A stretch of DNA of 64,000 bases from Dickeya zeae NCPPB 2538 (GTDB taxonomy: Bacteria > Pseudomonadota > Gammaproteobacteria > Enterobacterales > Enterobacteriaceae). Within the stretch, counting starts at the first letter, position 1, and the number at the start of each line of letters is the position of its first letter. The stretch is from NCBI RefSeq assembly GCF_000406165.1, contig NZ_CM001977.1:350403-414402 (forward strand), given 5' to 3'. The notes under the pieces are model-generated. The model did not search any database and was not told the DNA's origin. It saw only the letters and a program-made list of their open reading frames with translations. The position numbers and the translations under genes were made by a program. Below are positions 17,227-25,375 of the stretch, piece by piece.

Positions 17227-17802
17227 TTAGTCGAGATAGCTGAACGCGGTCGTTACATGTTTGACGCCACCGACCTTGCTGGCTATCTGGGCGGCTGACG
17301 TCGCTTCGCGGCGAGTCACCATACCCAGCAAAAAGACTTCGCCATTTTCGGTGGTGACCTTCACATTGGATGATTTCACCAGGTCGCTGGTCAGCAACTG
17401 AGAGCGCACTTTGGTGGTTATCCAGGTATCCATGGAGGCGGTACCCAGTGAAATCGGCGTGCCTTTGCGAATTTCGTTATACACTTCGGTAGTGCCTTCC
17501 ACGCCCATCGCTATCTGTTTCGCCCTGCTTGCCAGCTCTGTATTAGGGGCCTGGCCGGTCAACAGAACCTTGCCCTGATAAGCGGTGACAGAGACTCGTG
17601 CTTCTTTGCCTAATTGTGCATCCTTACTCAGCGCGTTAGATACCCTGACTTCCAGCGTTCCATCGTCGACCTGGGTGCCGACAGTCCGAGGGTCGGTCGC
17701 GGATTTGGTTGCAACCGCCGCGCTACCAATCGCGACAGCACCAATACAGCCTTGCAGCATCAGACAAGCAGACAGCAGGGCAATACAAGGGTAGATCCTC
17801 AT
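17227..17802 (-). CDS. dolP: Division- and outer-membrane-linked lipoprotein DolP (YraP), two BON domains
   Basis: Read from the ATG at 17802, which has a strong AAGGAGC site, the product is 191 aa, the E. coli length. It carries a lipoprotein signal ending at a lipobox around LMLQGC, so it is lipid-anchored, probably in the outer membrane. Two BON domains follow (about residues 45-110 and 120-185), each with the VxVxTxxGxVxLxG type pattern (SVTAYQGKVLLTG and KVTTENGEVFLLG). In E. coli DolP binds anionic phospholipid at division sites and supports BAM function and envelope integrity. It starts 10 bases after the diaA stop, so diaA-dolP are co-transcribed. Confidence 0.95.
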   Translation of the reverse strand: MRIYPCIALLSACLMLQGCIGAVAIGSAAVATKSATDPRTVGTQVDDGTLEVRVSNALSKDAQLGKEARVSVTAYQGKVLLTGQAPNTELASRAKQIAMGVEGTTEVYNEIRKGTPISLGTASMDTWITTKVRSQLLTSDLVKSSNVKVTTENGEVFLLGMVTRREATSAAQIASKVGGVKHVTTAFSYLD

Positions 17803-17812
17803 GGGGTGCTCC

Positions 17813-18403
17813 TTAATCGTTCTGGTGTGGAAAAAGCGTGTTATCAATCAAATCGCACAAACAATTGACCGTTAGCATATGCATTTCCTGAATACGGGCG
17901 CTACGGTGCGACGGGATACGAATTTCCACATCCTGCTGCCCCAGTAAACCCGCCAGCTCACCACCATCGTAGCCGGTCAGCGCTACAATAGTCATGTCAC
18001 GCGTAACGGCGGCTTCTACCGCTTTGACGATATCGCGGCTGTTGCCGCGTGTAGATATCGCCAGCAAGACATCGCCAGCCTGACCCAGCGCCCGTACCTG
18101 CTTGGCATAGACCTCTTCATGCAAGCGATCGTTGGCGATAGCGGTTAAGACCACGTTATCAGCATTAAGTGCAATCGCAGGCAGACTAGGCCGTTCGGTT
18201 TCAAAACGATTAATCATACTGGCGGCAAAATGCTGTGCGTTGGCGGCAGAGGTGCCGTTACCACAGCACAGGATTTTGTTGCCATTGAGCAGTGATTGCA
18301 CCATGGCCAGCGCTGCGCGCGAAATGGCGTCCGGCAGTGCTTCTGCCGCAGCAATCTGGGTTTGAATGCTTTCCGTGAAACAGACTTTAATTCTCTCCAG
18401 CAC
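17813..18403 (-). CDS. diaA: DnaA initiator-associating protein DiaA (SIS domain)
   Basis: The 196-residue product matches E. coli DiaA in length and nearly throughout, with a single phosphosugar-isomerase-type SIS domain. CCGNGTSAANAQHFAASM and LLAISTRGNSRDIVKAVE are the expected loops, and the protein ends LCDLIDNTLFPHQND. It forms a tetramer that binds several DnaA molecules and promotes timely initiation at oriC. It sits between yraN and dolP on the minus strand, as in E. coli. Its upstream region holds an 18-bp tandem repeat, described separately, that may bear on its expression. Confidence 0.97.
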   Translation of the reverse strand: MLERIKVCFTESIQTQIAAAEALPDAISRAALAMVQSLLNGNKILCCGNGTSAANAQHFAASMINRFETERPSLPAIALNADNVVLTAIANDRLHEEVYAKQVRALGQAGDVLLAISTRGNSRDIVKAVEAAVTRDMTIVALTGYDGGELAGLLGQQDVEIRIPSHRSARIQEMHMLTVNCLCDLIDNTLFPHQND

Positions 18404-18437
18404 GTTCAGTTAACCTGTTTTGAAGTTGAAAATCGTG

Positions 18438-18473
18438 GTGTGTTGAACATTCATAGTGTGTTGAACATTCATA
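18438..18473. repeat. Perfect 18-bp tandem repeat upstream of diaA
   Basis: GTGTGTTGAACATTCATA occurs twice in direct succession (18438-18455 and 18456-18473). A 14-of-16 match, GTGTGTCGAATATTCA, follows at 18478-18493. Each unit holds a small dyad of the form GAAnnTTC. Confidence 0.95.
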
Positions 18474-18498
18474 CATCGTGTGTCGAATATTCAAGGTG

Positions 18499-18894
18499 TT
18501 AATCCGGTTGCCCAAACGCATTCGGCAACCATTCCACCTGTGAGCCGGTTATTGCCAGAACATCAAAGCGGCAATCGGTGGCGTCGAGACTGGCACCCTG
18601 ACGGGCCAGCCAGACTGACGCGGCGTGCAGCAACGATCGCTGTTTTTGCCGGGTGATACTGGCCGCCGCGCCGCCAAAATCGCTGTTACGGCGGTAACGC
18701 ACCTCGACAAATACCCAGCTGTTGCCATCGCGCATGATCAAATCCAGTTCGCCGCCTCGCACCGTCACGTTGGCGGCGACAAAAATCAGCCCGGCGCGTT
18801 CGAGATGGCGTCGGGCTAATTGTTCGTAGCGATCGCCGGTGTTACGCCGATTCAGGAGGCGGGCACCAGTTGTCCCTGACGGAACTGCAGCCAG
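18499..18894 (-). CDS. yraN: UPF0102 family protein YraN, probable CTG start
   Basis: This is a small protein with the endonuclease-like UPF0102 fold. The core FVAANVTVRGGELDLIMR followed by VFVEVRYRR contains the E...D...ExK-like acidic pattern of Holliday-junction-resolvase-type nucleases, though no activity is established for YraN. The frame is open well upstream of the GTG at 18768, and the family N-terminus (NTGDRYEQLARRHLE) is encoded there. No ATG, GTG or TTG is in frame upstream of 18768. A CTG at 18894 gives 131 aa, the E. coli length. A second CTG at 18855 overlaps the lpoA stop. The gene overlaps lpoA, so the two are translationally linked. Confidence 0.85.
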   Translation of the reverse strand: MAAVPSGTTGARLLNRRNTGDRYEQLARRHLERAGLIFVAANVTVRGGELDLIMRDGNSWVFVEVRYRRNSDFGGAAASITRQKQRSLLHAASVWLARQGASLDATDCRFDVLAITGSQVEWLPNAFGQPD

Positions 18895-20918
18895 GTGAGT
18901 TTACGTTTGACGACACAATCCGGCGTGGTACTCAGTATACCGGTCGCGCCGGAAATCGAACTTCCCGGCTGGTGCAACTGTGCAAAGTTGCTGGCCAGTT
19001 TCCAGGCATCCATCCCCATGGCGAACAGCCGTACCAGAGAATAGTCGTTACGGAACTGTGTGCTGACTTGTTGCATCAACGCAGGGCTTGCTCCGGTCAG
19101 CAACGGAATATCGCTAAACTGCAGCCCTTCCATTTCAAACCGGAAGTCTGGTCCCAGACCTGCCTGAAAGCTGCGTGAACTGGCGTAGAGTGCTGGGTGC
19201 AGCGCGCCTTTGTTACGCATGTCGATCATCGGCTTGATCAGGGTGAGTTCATCAGGCGTGGCGATGATGTAAACCGCATCCACGTTACCATCGCTGGTGA
19301 CGTTGGCTATTGGCGGTGCCTGATTCGGGATAGTCAGACCGCCAACGGTGGTAGACGATGACGGCGCCGACGTTGCGGTTATCACCGGTTGTCCATTGAG
19401 CGCAAGGCCAGCGCCGCTATTGATCGCCTGTTTCAGGTCATACACGCCGCCGGTGCGCTGTTGCAGGACCACACCGCCTGACTGCTGTTGCCAGGATTTG
19501 GCGAAGGCAGCCACTACTCTATCACCCAGATTACCGCGTGGGGCCAGAATCAGTGGGTGTTGTTTGCCCTGTTTGTGGATGAACTCGGCGGCATCGGCCG
19601 CTTCGTCTTCCGGTGACAGCGCGAAATAACAAATGTTGGCATTCGGCTGGACCTGCTCCGGCTGGTTAAGCGCCAACACATTCAGTGATGGGTTGAGTCT
19701 CGGTAGCTGTTCCACTTCGTTTTTAAGCAGCGGGCCGACGATAGTCGTGGCACCGTCTTTTTGCGCCTGGGCTATCACGTTGGCTAGCGGCTGATTGGAG
19801 GTGTCATAGACTTTCACCGGAATCGTGCTGGCTGACGCCGCCGTTGCCATCGGTATAGCGGTTGCCGTGGCGGTAGGAGCAGGTGCTGGTGCTGGCGCTG
19901 GCGCAGAGATTGCCGGGATAGACGGCATCGTGCTATTGGGGGTCGCGGTGGCTGACGCTCCAGCAGTGGCGATATTCGCCGCTTGCGCTATCTGGGCGGG
20001 TTGTGCCGGCATTGCCAGCGATGCCTGGCCGCTTCTGGCCGCGCTAAAACCTTGCTGAATCGCATTCGCGAAGACCTGTGCCTGCCCGTTTAACGGCAGC
20101 AGCAGCGCGATAGCGTTACTGCCCGCAGGGGCAGTTTCGCCGGCAGGTGTTGTTGTCGCTGCCGGCGGGGTACCGCCTAACTGTGACGGCAGTTGTTTAG
20201 CCGCCGGGTGGCGTGGATAACGTTTTTTCCAGTCTGCGATGGCGGCTTGCAGATCCGCCGGGACTTGCGCTTTGGTCTGCCAGAGATTCAGCAGATCCAG
20301 CCAGCCTTGCAGGGTATATTCATCGACATTGATGACCATCGAACCGAGATCCTGCTGGGTTAGCTGGGTCAATGCCGTCCAGGTCTGGTCTATATTGCGC
20401 TGATGCGCATCCCCTTGTAGCAGCGGTTCCAGCCCGATATAGGCACGAATCAGCGTCAGAGATGAGTGACCCTGAGCGGCGTTGATCTCTGTCTGGTAGT
20501 AGCGTTCCTGTAGTTGAGGAGAGAGCGATTTCACGTCCAGCTGTGCCAGCGTGGTGTTCGCCGCGTTCATGTCGTTCTGCGCGACGGCCAGTTCAGCTGT
20601 CAGCAGACGTTGCTCCTGGCGCTGTTTGTCACTGAGCTGCGACGGCAATGCGCTTAACTGGTTGCCCGCTTGCGGGAGTTTGCCTTCCTGAATCAGGGCA
20701 TGAATCGCAAGTAATTGCCAGTCAGCCTTGCTATCATCACCACTTTGCTGCATCTGCTGCAGGTAGTAGTCGGAAGATGCGCCGGCTTTGCTCTCCACGC
20801 GTTGTTGGGGCGCGGTGCCTTGTGGGGCCTGGCTGGGACAGCCAGCGAGAAACAGAGCCGCCAGCATAACAGGAACCAGACGACCTGCATGGGTACGGAC
20901 AGAATTTAACGGAAGCAT
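18852..20918 (-). CDS. lpoA: Penicillin-binding protein activator LpoA
   Basis: The 688-residue outer-membrane lipoprotein has a signal peptide with lipobox LAGC (Cys about 27). A TPR-like helical N-domain occupies about residues 45-240, and a periplasmic-binding-protein-like C-domain begins at SNAIALLLPLNGQ. E. coli LpoA reaches from the outer membrane to stimulate PBP1A transpeptidation. A low-complexity Ala/Pro/Thr stretch (about residues 295-365, including PAPAPAPAPTATATA) is inserted in the C-domain; E. coli LpoA also carries a variable insertion there. The end KLTWLQFRQGQLVPAS closely matches E. coli. yraN overlaps its 3' end; rsmI diverges 59 bases upstream. Confidence 0.95.
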   Translation of the reverse strand: MLPLNSVRTHAGRLVPVMLAALFLAGCPSQAPQGTAPQQRVESKAGASSDYYLQQMQQSGDDSKADWQLLAIHALIQEGKLPQAGNQLSALPSQLSDKQRQEQRLLTAELAVAQNDMNAANTTLAQLDVKSLSPQLQERYYQTEINAAQGHSSLTLIRAYIGLEPLLQGDAHQRNIDQTWTALTQLTQQDLGSMVINVDEYTLQGWLDLLNLWQTKAQVPADLQAAIADWKKRYPRHPAAKQLPSQLGGTPPAATTTPAGETAPAGSNAIALLLPLNGQAQVFANAIQQGFSAARSGQASLAMPAQPAQIAQAANIATAGASATATPNSTMPSIPAISAPAPAPAPAPTATATAIPMATAASASTIPVKVYDTSNQPLANVIAQAQKDGATTIVGPLLKNEVEQLPRLNPSLNVLALNQPEQVQPNANICYFALSPEDEAADAAEFIHKQGKQHPLILAPRGNLGDRVVAAFAKSWQQQSGGVVLQQRTGGVYDLKQAINSGAGLALNGQPVITATSAPSSSTTVGGLTIPNQAPPIANVTSDGNVDAVYIIATPDELTLIKPMIDMRNKGALHPALYASSRSFQAGLGPDFRFEMEGLQFSDIPLLTGASPALMQQVSTQFRNDYSLVRLFAMGMDAWKLASNFAQLHQPGSSISGATGILSTTPDCVVKRKLTWLQFRQGQLVPAS

Positions 20919-20977
20919 ACTGTATCCAGTGATGTTTTAACGATGCTCAATATTAAATCGGCAAACCGGATGAAACA

Positions 20978-21865
20978 ATGAATCAAGACCAACAAGCTCA
21001 GATTTCCGCCTCCACGCTGTACATTGTTCCCACGCCTATCGGCAATCTGGCGGATATCACGCAGCGAGCGTTGACGGTACTGCAACAGGTTGATCTTATT
21101 GCAGCAGAAGATACCCGGCATACTGGTTTATTGTTACAACATTTCGCCATTAATGCGCGCTTGTTCGCACTCCATGACCACAATGAGCAGCAAAAGGCAG
21201 AACAATTGCTGGACAGACTGCAGCAAGGCATGAGTATCGCACTGGTGTCGGATGCGGGTACACCGTTGATTAACGACCCCGGTTACCACTTGGTTCGTCG
21301 ATGCCGTGAGGCTGGCGTGCGTGTCGTGCCGTTGCCGGGGCCGTGTGCAGCGATCACGGCGTTGTCTGCCGCTGGTTTGCCATCGGACCGTTTTTGTTAT
21401 GAAGGTTTCCTGCCAGCAAAAACTAAAGCGCGTAAAGACACTTTGCGTGATTTGCAGGAAGAGGCGCGTACGCTGATTTTCTACGAATCAACCCACCGGC
21501 TGCTGGATAGCCTGCAGGATATGGTTGAGGTGTGGGGGGCGGATCGCTACGTGGTACTGGCTCGGGAACTGACCAAAACCTGGGAATCGCTGTACGGCGC
21601 GCCGGTGGGGGAATTGCTGGCCTGGGTACGGGAAGATGAGAACCGCCGTAAAGGCGAGATGGTCTTGATTGTGGAAGGGCATCAGCCTGATGAAGACGCG
21701 TTGCCTGCGGCGGTGTTGCGCACCCTGCAATTGTTGCGGGCAGAATTGCCGCTGAAAAAAGCGGCGGCGCTGGCGGCAGAGATTCACGGTGTGAAAAAGA
21801 ACGCACTTTACCGTTATGGGTTGGAACAAGAAAACGGTGAAGGTGCATCGGAAGATGACAAGTAG
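20978..21865 (+). CDS. rsmI: 16S rRNA 2'-O-ribose C1402 methyltransferase
   Basis: The 295-residue SAM-dependent methyltransferase of the tetrapyrrole-methylase fold 2'-O-methylates C1402 at the decoding centre. Conserved blocks in order are YIVPTPIGNLADITQRAL, AAEDTRHTGLLL, LVSDAGTPLINDPGY, PLPGPCAAITALSAAGLP and YEGFLPAKTKARK. It is divergent from lpoA, as in E. coli. Its stop codon TAG lies inside a 17-base dyad that forms part of the rnpB promoter spacer, so the end of this gene and the start of rnpB are packed tightly. Confidence 0.96.
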   Translation: MNQDQQAQISASTLYIVPTPIGNLADITQRALTVLQQVDLIAAEDTRHTGLLLQHFAINARLFALHDHNEQQKAEQLLDRLQQGMSIALVSDAGTPLINDPGYHLVRRCREAGVRVVPLPGPCAAITALSAAGLPSDRFCYEGFLPAKTKARKDTLRDLQEEARTLIFYESTHRLLDSLQDMVEVWGADRYVVLARELTKTWESLYGAPVGELLAWVREDENRRKGEMVLIVEGHQPDEDALPAAVLRTLQLLRAELPLKKAAALAAEIHGVKKNALYRYGLEQENGEGASEDDK

Positions 21866-21883
21866 GACAATTTGTCCTATTAT
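21855..21883 (+). promoter_or_regulatory. Sigma-70 promoter of rnpB
   Basis: ATGACA (21855-21860) and TATTAT (21878-21883) are separated by exactly 17 bases, and the first base of the RNase P RNA (21891) lies seven bases after the -10 box. The discriminator CCGCGCC is GC-rich, as in stringently controlled promoters. The spacer holds the dyad TAGGACAA-T-TTGTCCTA (21863-21879). Confidence 0.85.
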
Positions 21884-21890
21884 CCGCGCC

Positions 21891-22268
<378 letters not shown>

Positions 22269-22275
22269 CTTTCAG

Positions 22276-22303
22276 AACCCCGCCAATCGGCGGGGTTTTT
22301 TTT
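22276..22303 (+). terminator. Rho-independent terminator of rnpB
   Basis: CCCCGCC (22278-22284) pairs with GGCGGGG (22289-22295) around AATC, followed by eight T. Confidence 0.95.
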
Positions 22304-22445
22304 ATGTCTTTCTCCGGTGATACGACTAAATCGTCAAATTTATTGACAATCATCATCATGGTTATCCGACTGTATCGACGAAACAGGAGGGGTAAAGTAG
22401 TCACTATCGGTACTCGCTACCCACACTATTACTAAGGATATCGTT

Positions 22446-23234
22446 ATGAGCATTTCCCGGATGCCGGCACTGTTTCTGGGCCACGGGAGCCCGATGAATG
22501 CGCTGGAAGACAATGAATACACACGGGCCTGGCGTAAACTGGGCGAAACCCTGCCACGTCCGAAAGCAATTGTAGCGGTATCCGCACACTGGTATACCCG
22601 CGTCACCGCGGTGACGGCAATGAGCCAGCCGCGAACGATTCATGATTTCGGTGGCTTCCCGCAGGCATTGTTCGATACCCGCTACCCTGCTCCCGGAGCC
22701 CCTGACGTGGCTAAACGGGTGCAGGAGGTCCTGTCGCCCGTTGAGGTTTACGCGGATCATCAGGAGTGGGGTTTGGACCATGGCACCTGGGGGGTACTGA
22801 TTAAGGTGTATCCACAAGCGGATATCCCGGTTGTACAGCTCAGCGTCGATGGTACTAAGCCACCGGCTTACCACTATGAGTTGGGTCGTAAACTGGCCGC
22901 GTTGCGTGATGAAGGCATCATGATCGTCGCCAGCGGCAACGTGGTGCACAATCTGCGGATGATCAAGTGGAGCGGTGACGGTTCTCCTTATAGCTGGGCT
23001 ACCTCGTTTAACGATTTTGTTCGCAGTAACCTGAGCTGGCAGGGGGATGGCGCGGAACACCCACTGGTGAATTTCATGCAACACAATGACGCCGCGCTAT
23101 CTAACCCGACGCCGGATCATTTTCTGCCATTGCTGTATGTTCTGGGCAGTTGGAATGGTCAGGAGCCGATATCGACACCGACGGACGGCATTGTGATGGG
23201 CTCGCTCAGCATGATGTCCGTGCAGGTAGGGTGA
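22446..23234 (+). CDS. ygiD: 4,5-DOPA extradiol dioxygenase family protein YgiD
   Basis: The 262-residue protein belongs to the LigB-type extradiol dioxygenase family. Metal ligands are expected in LFLGHGSPMNALEDN, VSAHWYTR, HDFGGFP and SGNVVHNL, all containing the conserved histidines. Family members such as E. coli YgiD open the ring of L-DOPA to betalamic-acid-type products in vitro; the natural substrate is not known. It is a single-gene unit downstream of rnpB, convergent with ygiC and separated from it by a strong bidirectional hairpin. Confidence 0.92.
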   Translation: MSISRMPALFLGHGSPMNALEDNEYTRAWRKLGETLPRPKAIVAVSAHWYTRVTAVTAMSQPRTIHDFGGFPQALFDTRYPAPGAPDVAKRVQEVLSPVEVYADHQEWGLDHGTWGVLIKVYPQADIPVVQLSVDGTKPPAYHYELGRKLAALRDEGIMIVASGNVVHNLRMIKWSGDGSPYSWATSFNDFVRSNLSWQGDGAEHPLVNFMQHNDAALSNPTPDHFLPLLYVLGSWNGQEPISTPTDGIVMGSLSMMSVQVG

Positions 23235-23248
23235 GTCACCGGCCGAAA

Positions 23249-23278
23249 ACAGGTATCGCGTGTCAGCGCGATACCTGT
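23249..23278. terminator. Bidirectional hairpin between ygiD and ygiC
   Basis: ACAGGTATCGCG (23249-23260) and CGCGATACCTGT (23267-23278) form a 12-bp perfect stem with a 6-base loop between convergent genes. T-runs are weak on both sides. Confidence 0.8.
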
Positions 23279-23301
23279 GGTTGTGCAGCAGCGCTCTGGC
23301 G

Positions 23302-24462
23302 TTAATCCAGAATGATATGCGGATAGAAGCGGGATAAATCCTGAGTGATCAGTTCCCGGTCTTCCCGTAGCCCGATGCCGCAAGGACTATCGCCCACCAG
23401 CCAACTGCCGATAAGCGTATAGCTATCATTGAATCGCGGTAGTGGGTGGAATTGCTGCACGATAGAGCCTTCTTCGCCATAGGGGCCATCTACGGCAGCG
23501 ACTTGCTGACCCTGCCGGTAAATCTGGATGTTGGCACCTTCGCGCGAAAACAGCGGCTTGACCACATAGTCACTCATAGCCGGTGGATTGTCTTCAGTGA
23601 AATAGGCTGGCAGCAGATTGGGATGGTTAGGAAACATGTGCCATAACATCGGCAACAGCGCCTTGTTGGAAAGCACGCTTTTCCAGCCCGGTTCCAGCCA
23701 GCGTACCCCCGCATCCGCCAGTTTGGTGGAGAAGGTTTCGCGTAGCATGAACTCCCACGGATAGAGTTTGAACAGGTTACCGATGGTGTTGTCCTGCAAA
23801 TCGGTAAATTGCCCACGATCCCCTAAACCGATCTCATCGATATACAGGAATTGATTCGGGATCCCCGCTTCCTGTGCACAATCCTGCAAATACTGCACCG
23901 TTCCCCGATCTTCTTCCGTATCCCGGCAGCAGGTGAAATACAGTGCACCGAAACCGTGGTGGGTTCGCAGGTATTCAAAACGTTCGATCAGCTTTTCCTG
24001 CAAGCTATTGTACTGGTCCGCGTGCGGTGGCAGCAGGCCGGCCTGGATCTGATCTTCCAGCCAGATCCACTGAAAGAAGGCGGATTCGTACAATGACGTC
24101 GGGGTATCCGCATTGTTTTCCAGCAACCGGGCGGGGCTTTTGCCGTCGTAAGCCAGATCGAGACGCGCATAGAGCGCTGGCTGACGCGATAGCCATGAAC
24201 TGCGCACGAAGTCCCAGGTATGGCGGGGAATTCGAAATTTGGTCAACAGCGCCTCACTGTTGACTACTTTATCGACGACCTGCAAACACATCTGGTTTAG
24301 CTCGGCGGTGGTCTCTTCCAGCTCTTCAATTTGCGCCAGCGTAAACTGGTAGTAAGCATCTTCACACCAGTAGGGTTCGCCATACAGGGTATGGAACTGA
24401 AAACCATATTCGGCCGCTTTTTCCCGCCAGTTCGGGCGTTCGTTAATCGCAATACGTTTCAT
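23302..24462 (-). CDS. ygiC: ATP-grasp protein YgiC, glutathionylspermidine synthase-like
   Basis: The 386-residue product begins MKRIAINERPNWREKAAEYGF and has the C-type ATP-grasp fold of the synthetase half of glutathionylspermidine synthase. The active-site-like segments RLDLAYDGKSPARLLENNADTP, LYPWEFMLRE and VVKPLFSREGANIQIY are present. It lacks the amidase half found in E. coli Gss. The exact ligation substrate is unknown; YgiC alone is not shown to make glutathionylspermidine. It starts 11 bases after ygiB on the same strand, so the two are co-expressed, in the tolC neighbourhood as in E. coli. Confidence 0.92.
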   Translation of the reverse strand: MKRIAINERPNWREKAAEYGFQFHTLYGEPYWCEDAYYQFTLAQIEELEETTAELNQMCLQVVDKVVNSEALLTKFRIPRHTWDFVRSSWLSRQPALYARLDLAYDGKSPARLLENNADTPTSLYESAFFQWIWLEDQIQAGLLPPHADQYNSLQEKLIERFEYLRTHHGFGALYFTCCRDTEEDRGTVQYLQDCAQEAGIPNQFLYIDEIGLGDRGQFTDLQDNTIGNLFKLYPWEFMLRETFSTKLADAGVRWLEPGWKSVLSNKALLPMLWHMFPNHPNLLPAYFTEDNPPAMSDYVVKPLFSREGANIQIYRQGQQVAAVDGPYGEEGSIVQQFHPLPRFNDSYTLIGSWLVGDSPCGIGLREDRELITQDLSRFYPHIILD

Positions 24463-24473
24463 GGCTGGCGACC

Positions 24474-25202
24474 TTATCCCCCGAAGGAGCGGCGAATCGG
24501 GGTTTCACTGCCGCCACTTGAGCGTGTACCGGTACCTGTCGCATAGCCCGCCGTGCTACTGGATTTATCACGGTTGTCCGTCATGTTAGCCGCCGGTGCG
24601 TTGTTGAGTCGGTTCACGGTATCGCCAAAGCCGCCACGGGTGGTGGTGATGCTGGACGTCGGTTTGGGCGTCATGGCGTCTTTCGGAACGGTGATGGTGC
24701 GCCCGGCGGTGGACCCGTAATTCTTACCGTTGGCATCCACATAGCTGCCGTTGGCCGGATTATTGGGGGTATTCGGGCGAAACACCGGCTGTTGAGCAAA
24801 ACTATTGCCGCCCATCAGCTTACCCATCATGAATCCCGCCATGAGCGGCATCCAGAAACTGCCGCTTTGCTGTGGCGCTGCGCTGGCCGTCGTTGTCCCT
24901 GTGCTTGACTGAGCGCACTGGCTTTCGCCGAACGCCGCCACGCATTCTTCACGGGTCGCGAATTTGGGCGCGGTTCTTTCCGCCTCTTTCAGCGCATTGT
25001 TATAAGTGGTGGTGCACTGGTCTTTCATGGACGGGTTGGCACGAGAGCAATCATCTGCGTTCTGGTAGAGCGAAACGGTTTCGTCGGTTTTCTCGCAACC
25101 AGAAAGAATAAATGTGGCGCTGACAGCCAGTGCGATTGGAGCAATACGGTAACCCCAGCGTTTACGAAAACGCGCGTGGTTAATGTCTGACGTTCTTTTC
25201 AT
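24474..25202 (-). CDS. ygiB: YgiB family (DUF1190) probable lipoprotein
   Basis: The 242-residue product has a basic N-terminus, a hydrophobic segment (about residues 18-33) and a cysteine in ILSGC (about 35), so it may be lipid-anchored. The conserved part spans QNADDCSRANPSMKDQCTTTYNNALKEAERTAPKF and ECVAAFGESQC, with paired cysteines. The second half is low-complexity, rich in Ser, Thr, Gly and Asn, and ends in GGSETPIRRSFGG. The function is unknown. In E. coli it is linked to the tolC-ygiBC operon. Here a hairpin terminator lies between tolC and ygiB, so readthrough would be needed for co-transcription. Confidence 0.9.
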   Translation of the reverse strand: MKRTSDINHARFRKRWGYRIAPIALAVSATFILSGCEKTDETVSLYQNADDCSRANPSMKDQCTTTYNNALKEAERTAPKFATREECVAAFGESQCAQSSTGTTTASAAPQQSGSFWMPLMAGFMMGKLMGGNSFAQQPVFRPNTPNNPANGSYVDANGKNYGSTAGRTITVPKDAMTPKPTSSITTTRGGFGDTVNRLNNAPAANMTDNRDKSSSTAGYATGTGTRSSGGSETPIRRSFGG

Positions 25203-25336
25203 CGGTTAATCCCAGAGGAACAGGGCATCATGCCCATCATGTTAATAATAAGTATGCAGATATAAGACGCGCTTAAGCATAGGAGAAGGGGGAATGGCTT
25301 GTAAAGCATCAGGGGCGGGTACGTGCCCTAAGGAGT

Positions 25337-25367
25337 AAAACCAGGGGAGCCGTTCTGGTTCCCCTGG
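25337..25367 (-). terminator. Terminator downstream of tolC
   Basis: CCAGGGGA (25341-25348) pairs with TCCCCTGG (25360-25367), with further pairing inside. On the minus strand it is followed by TTTTAC (bases 25335-25340). Confidence 0.8.
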
Positions 25368-25375
25368 TGATGTGA

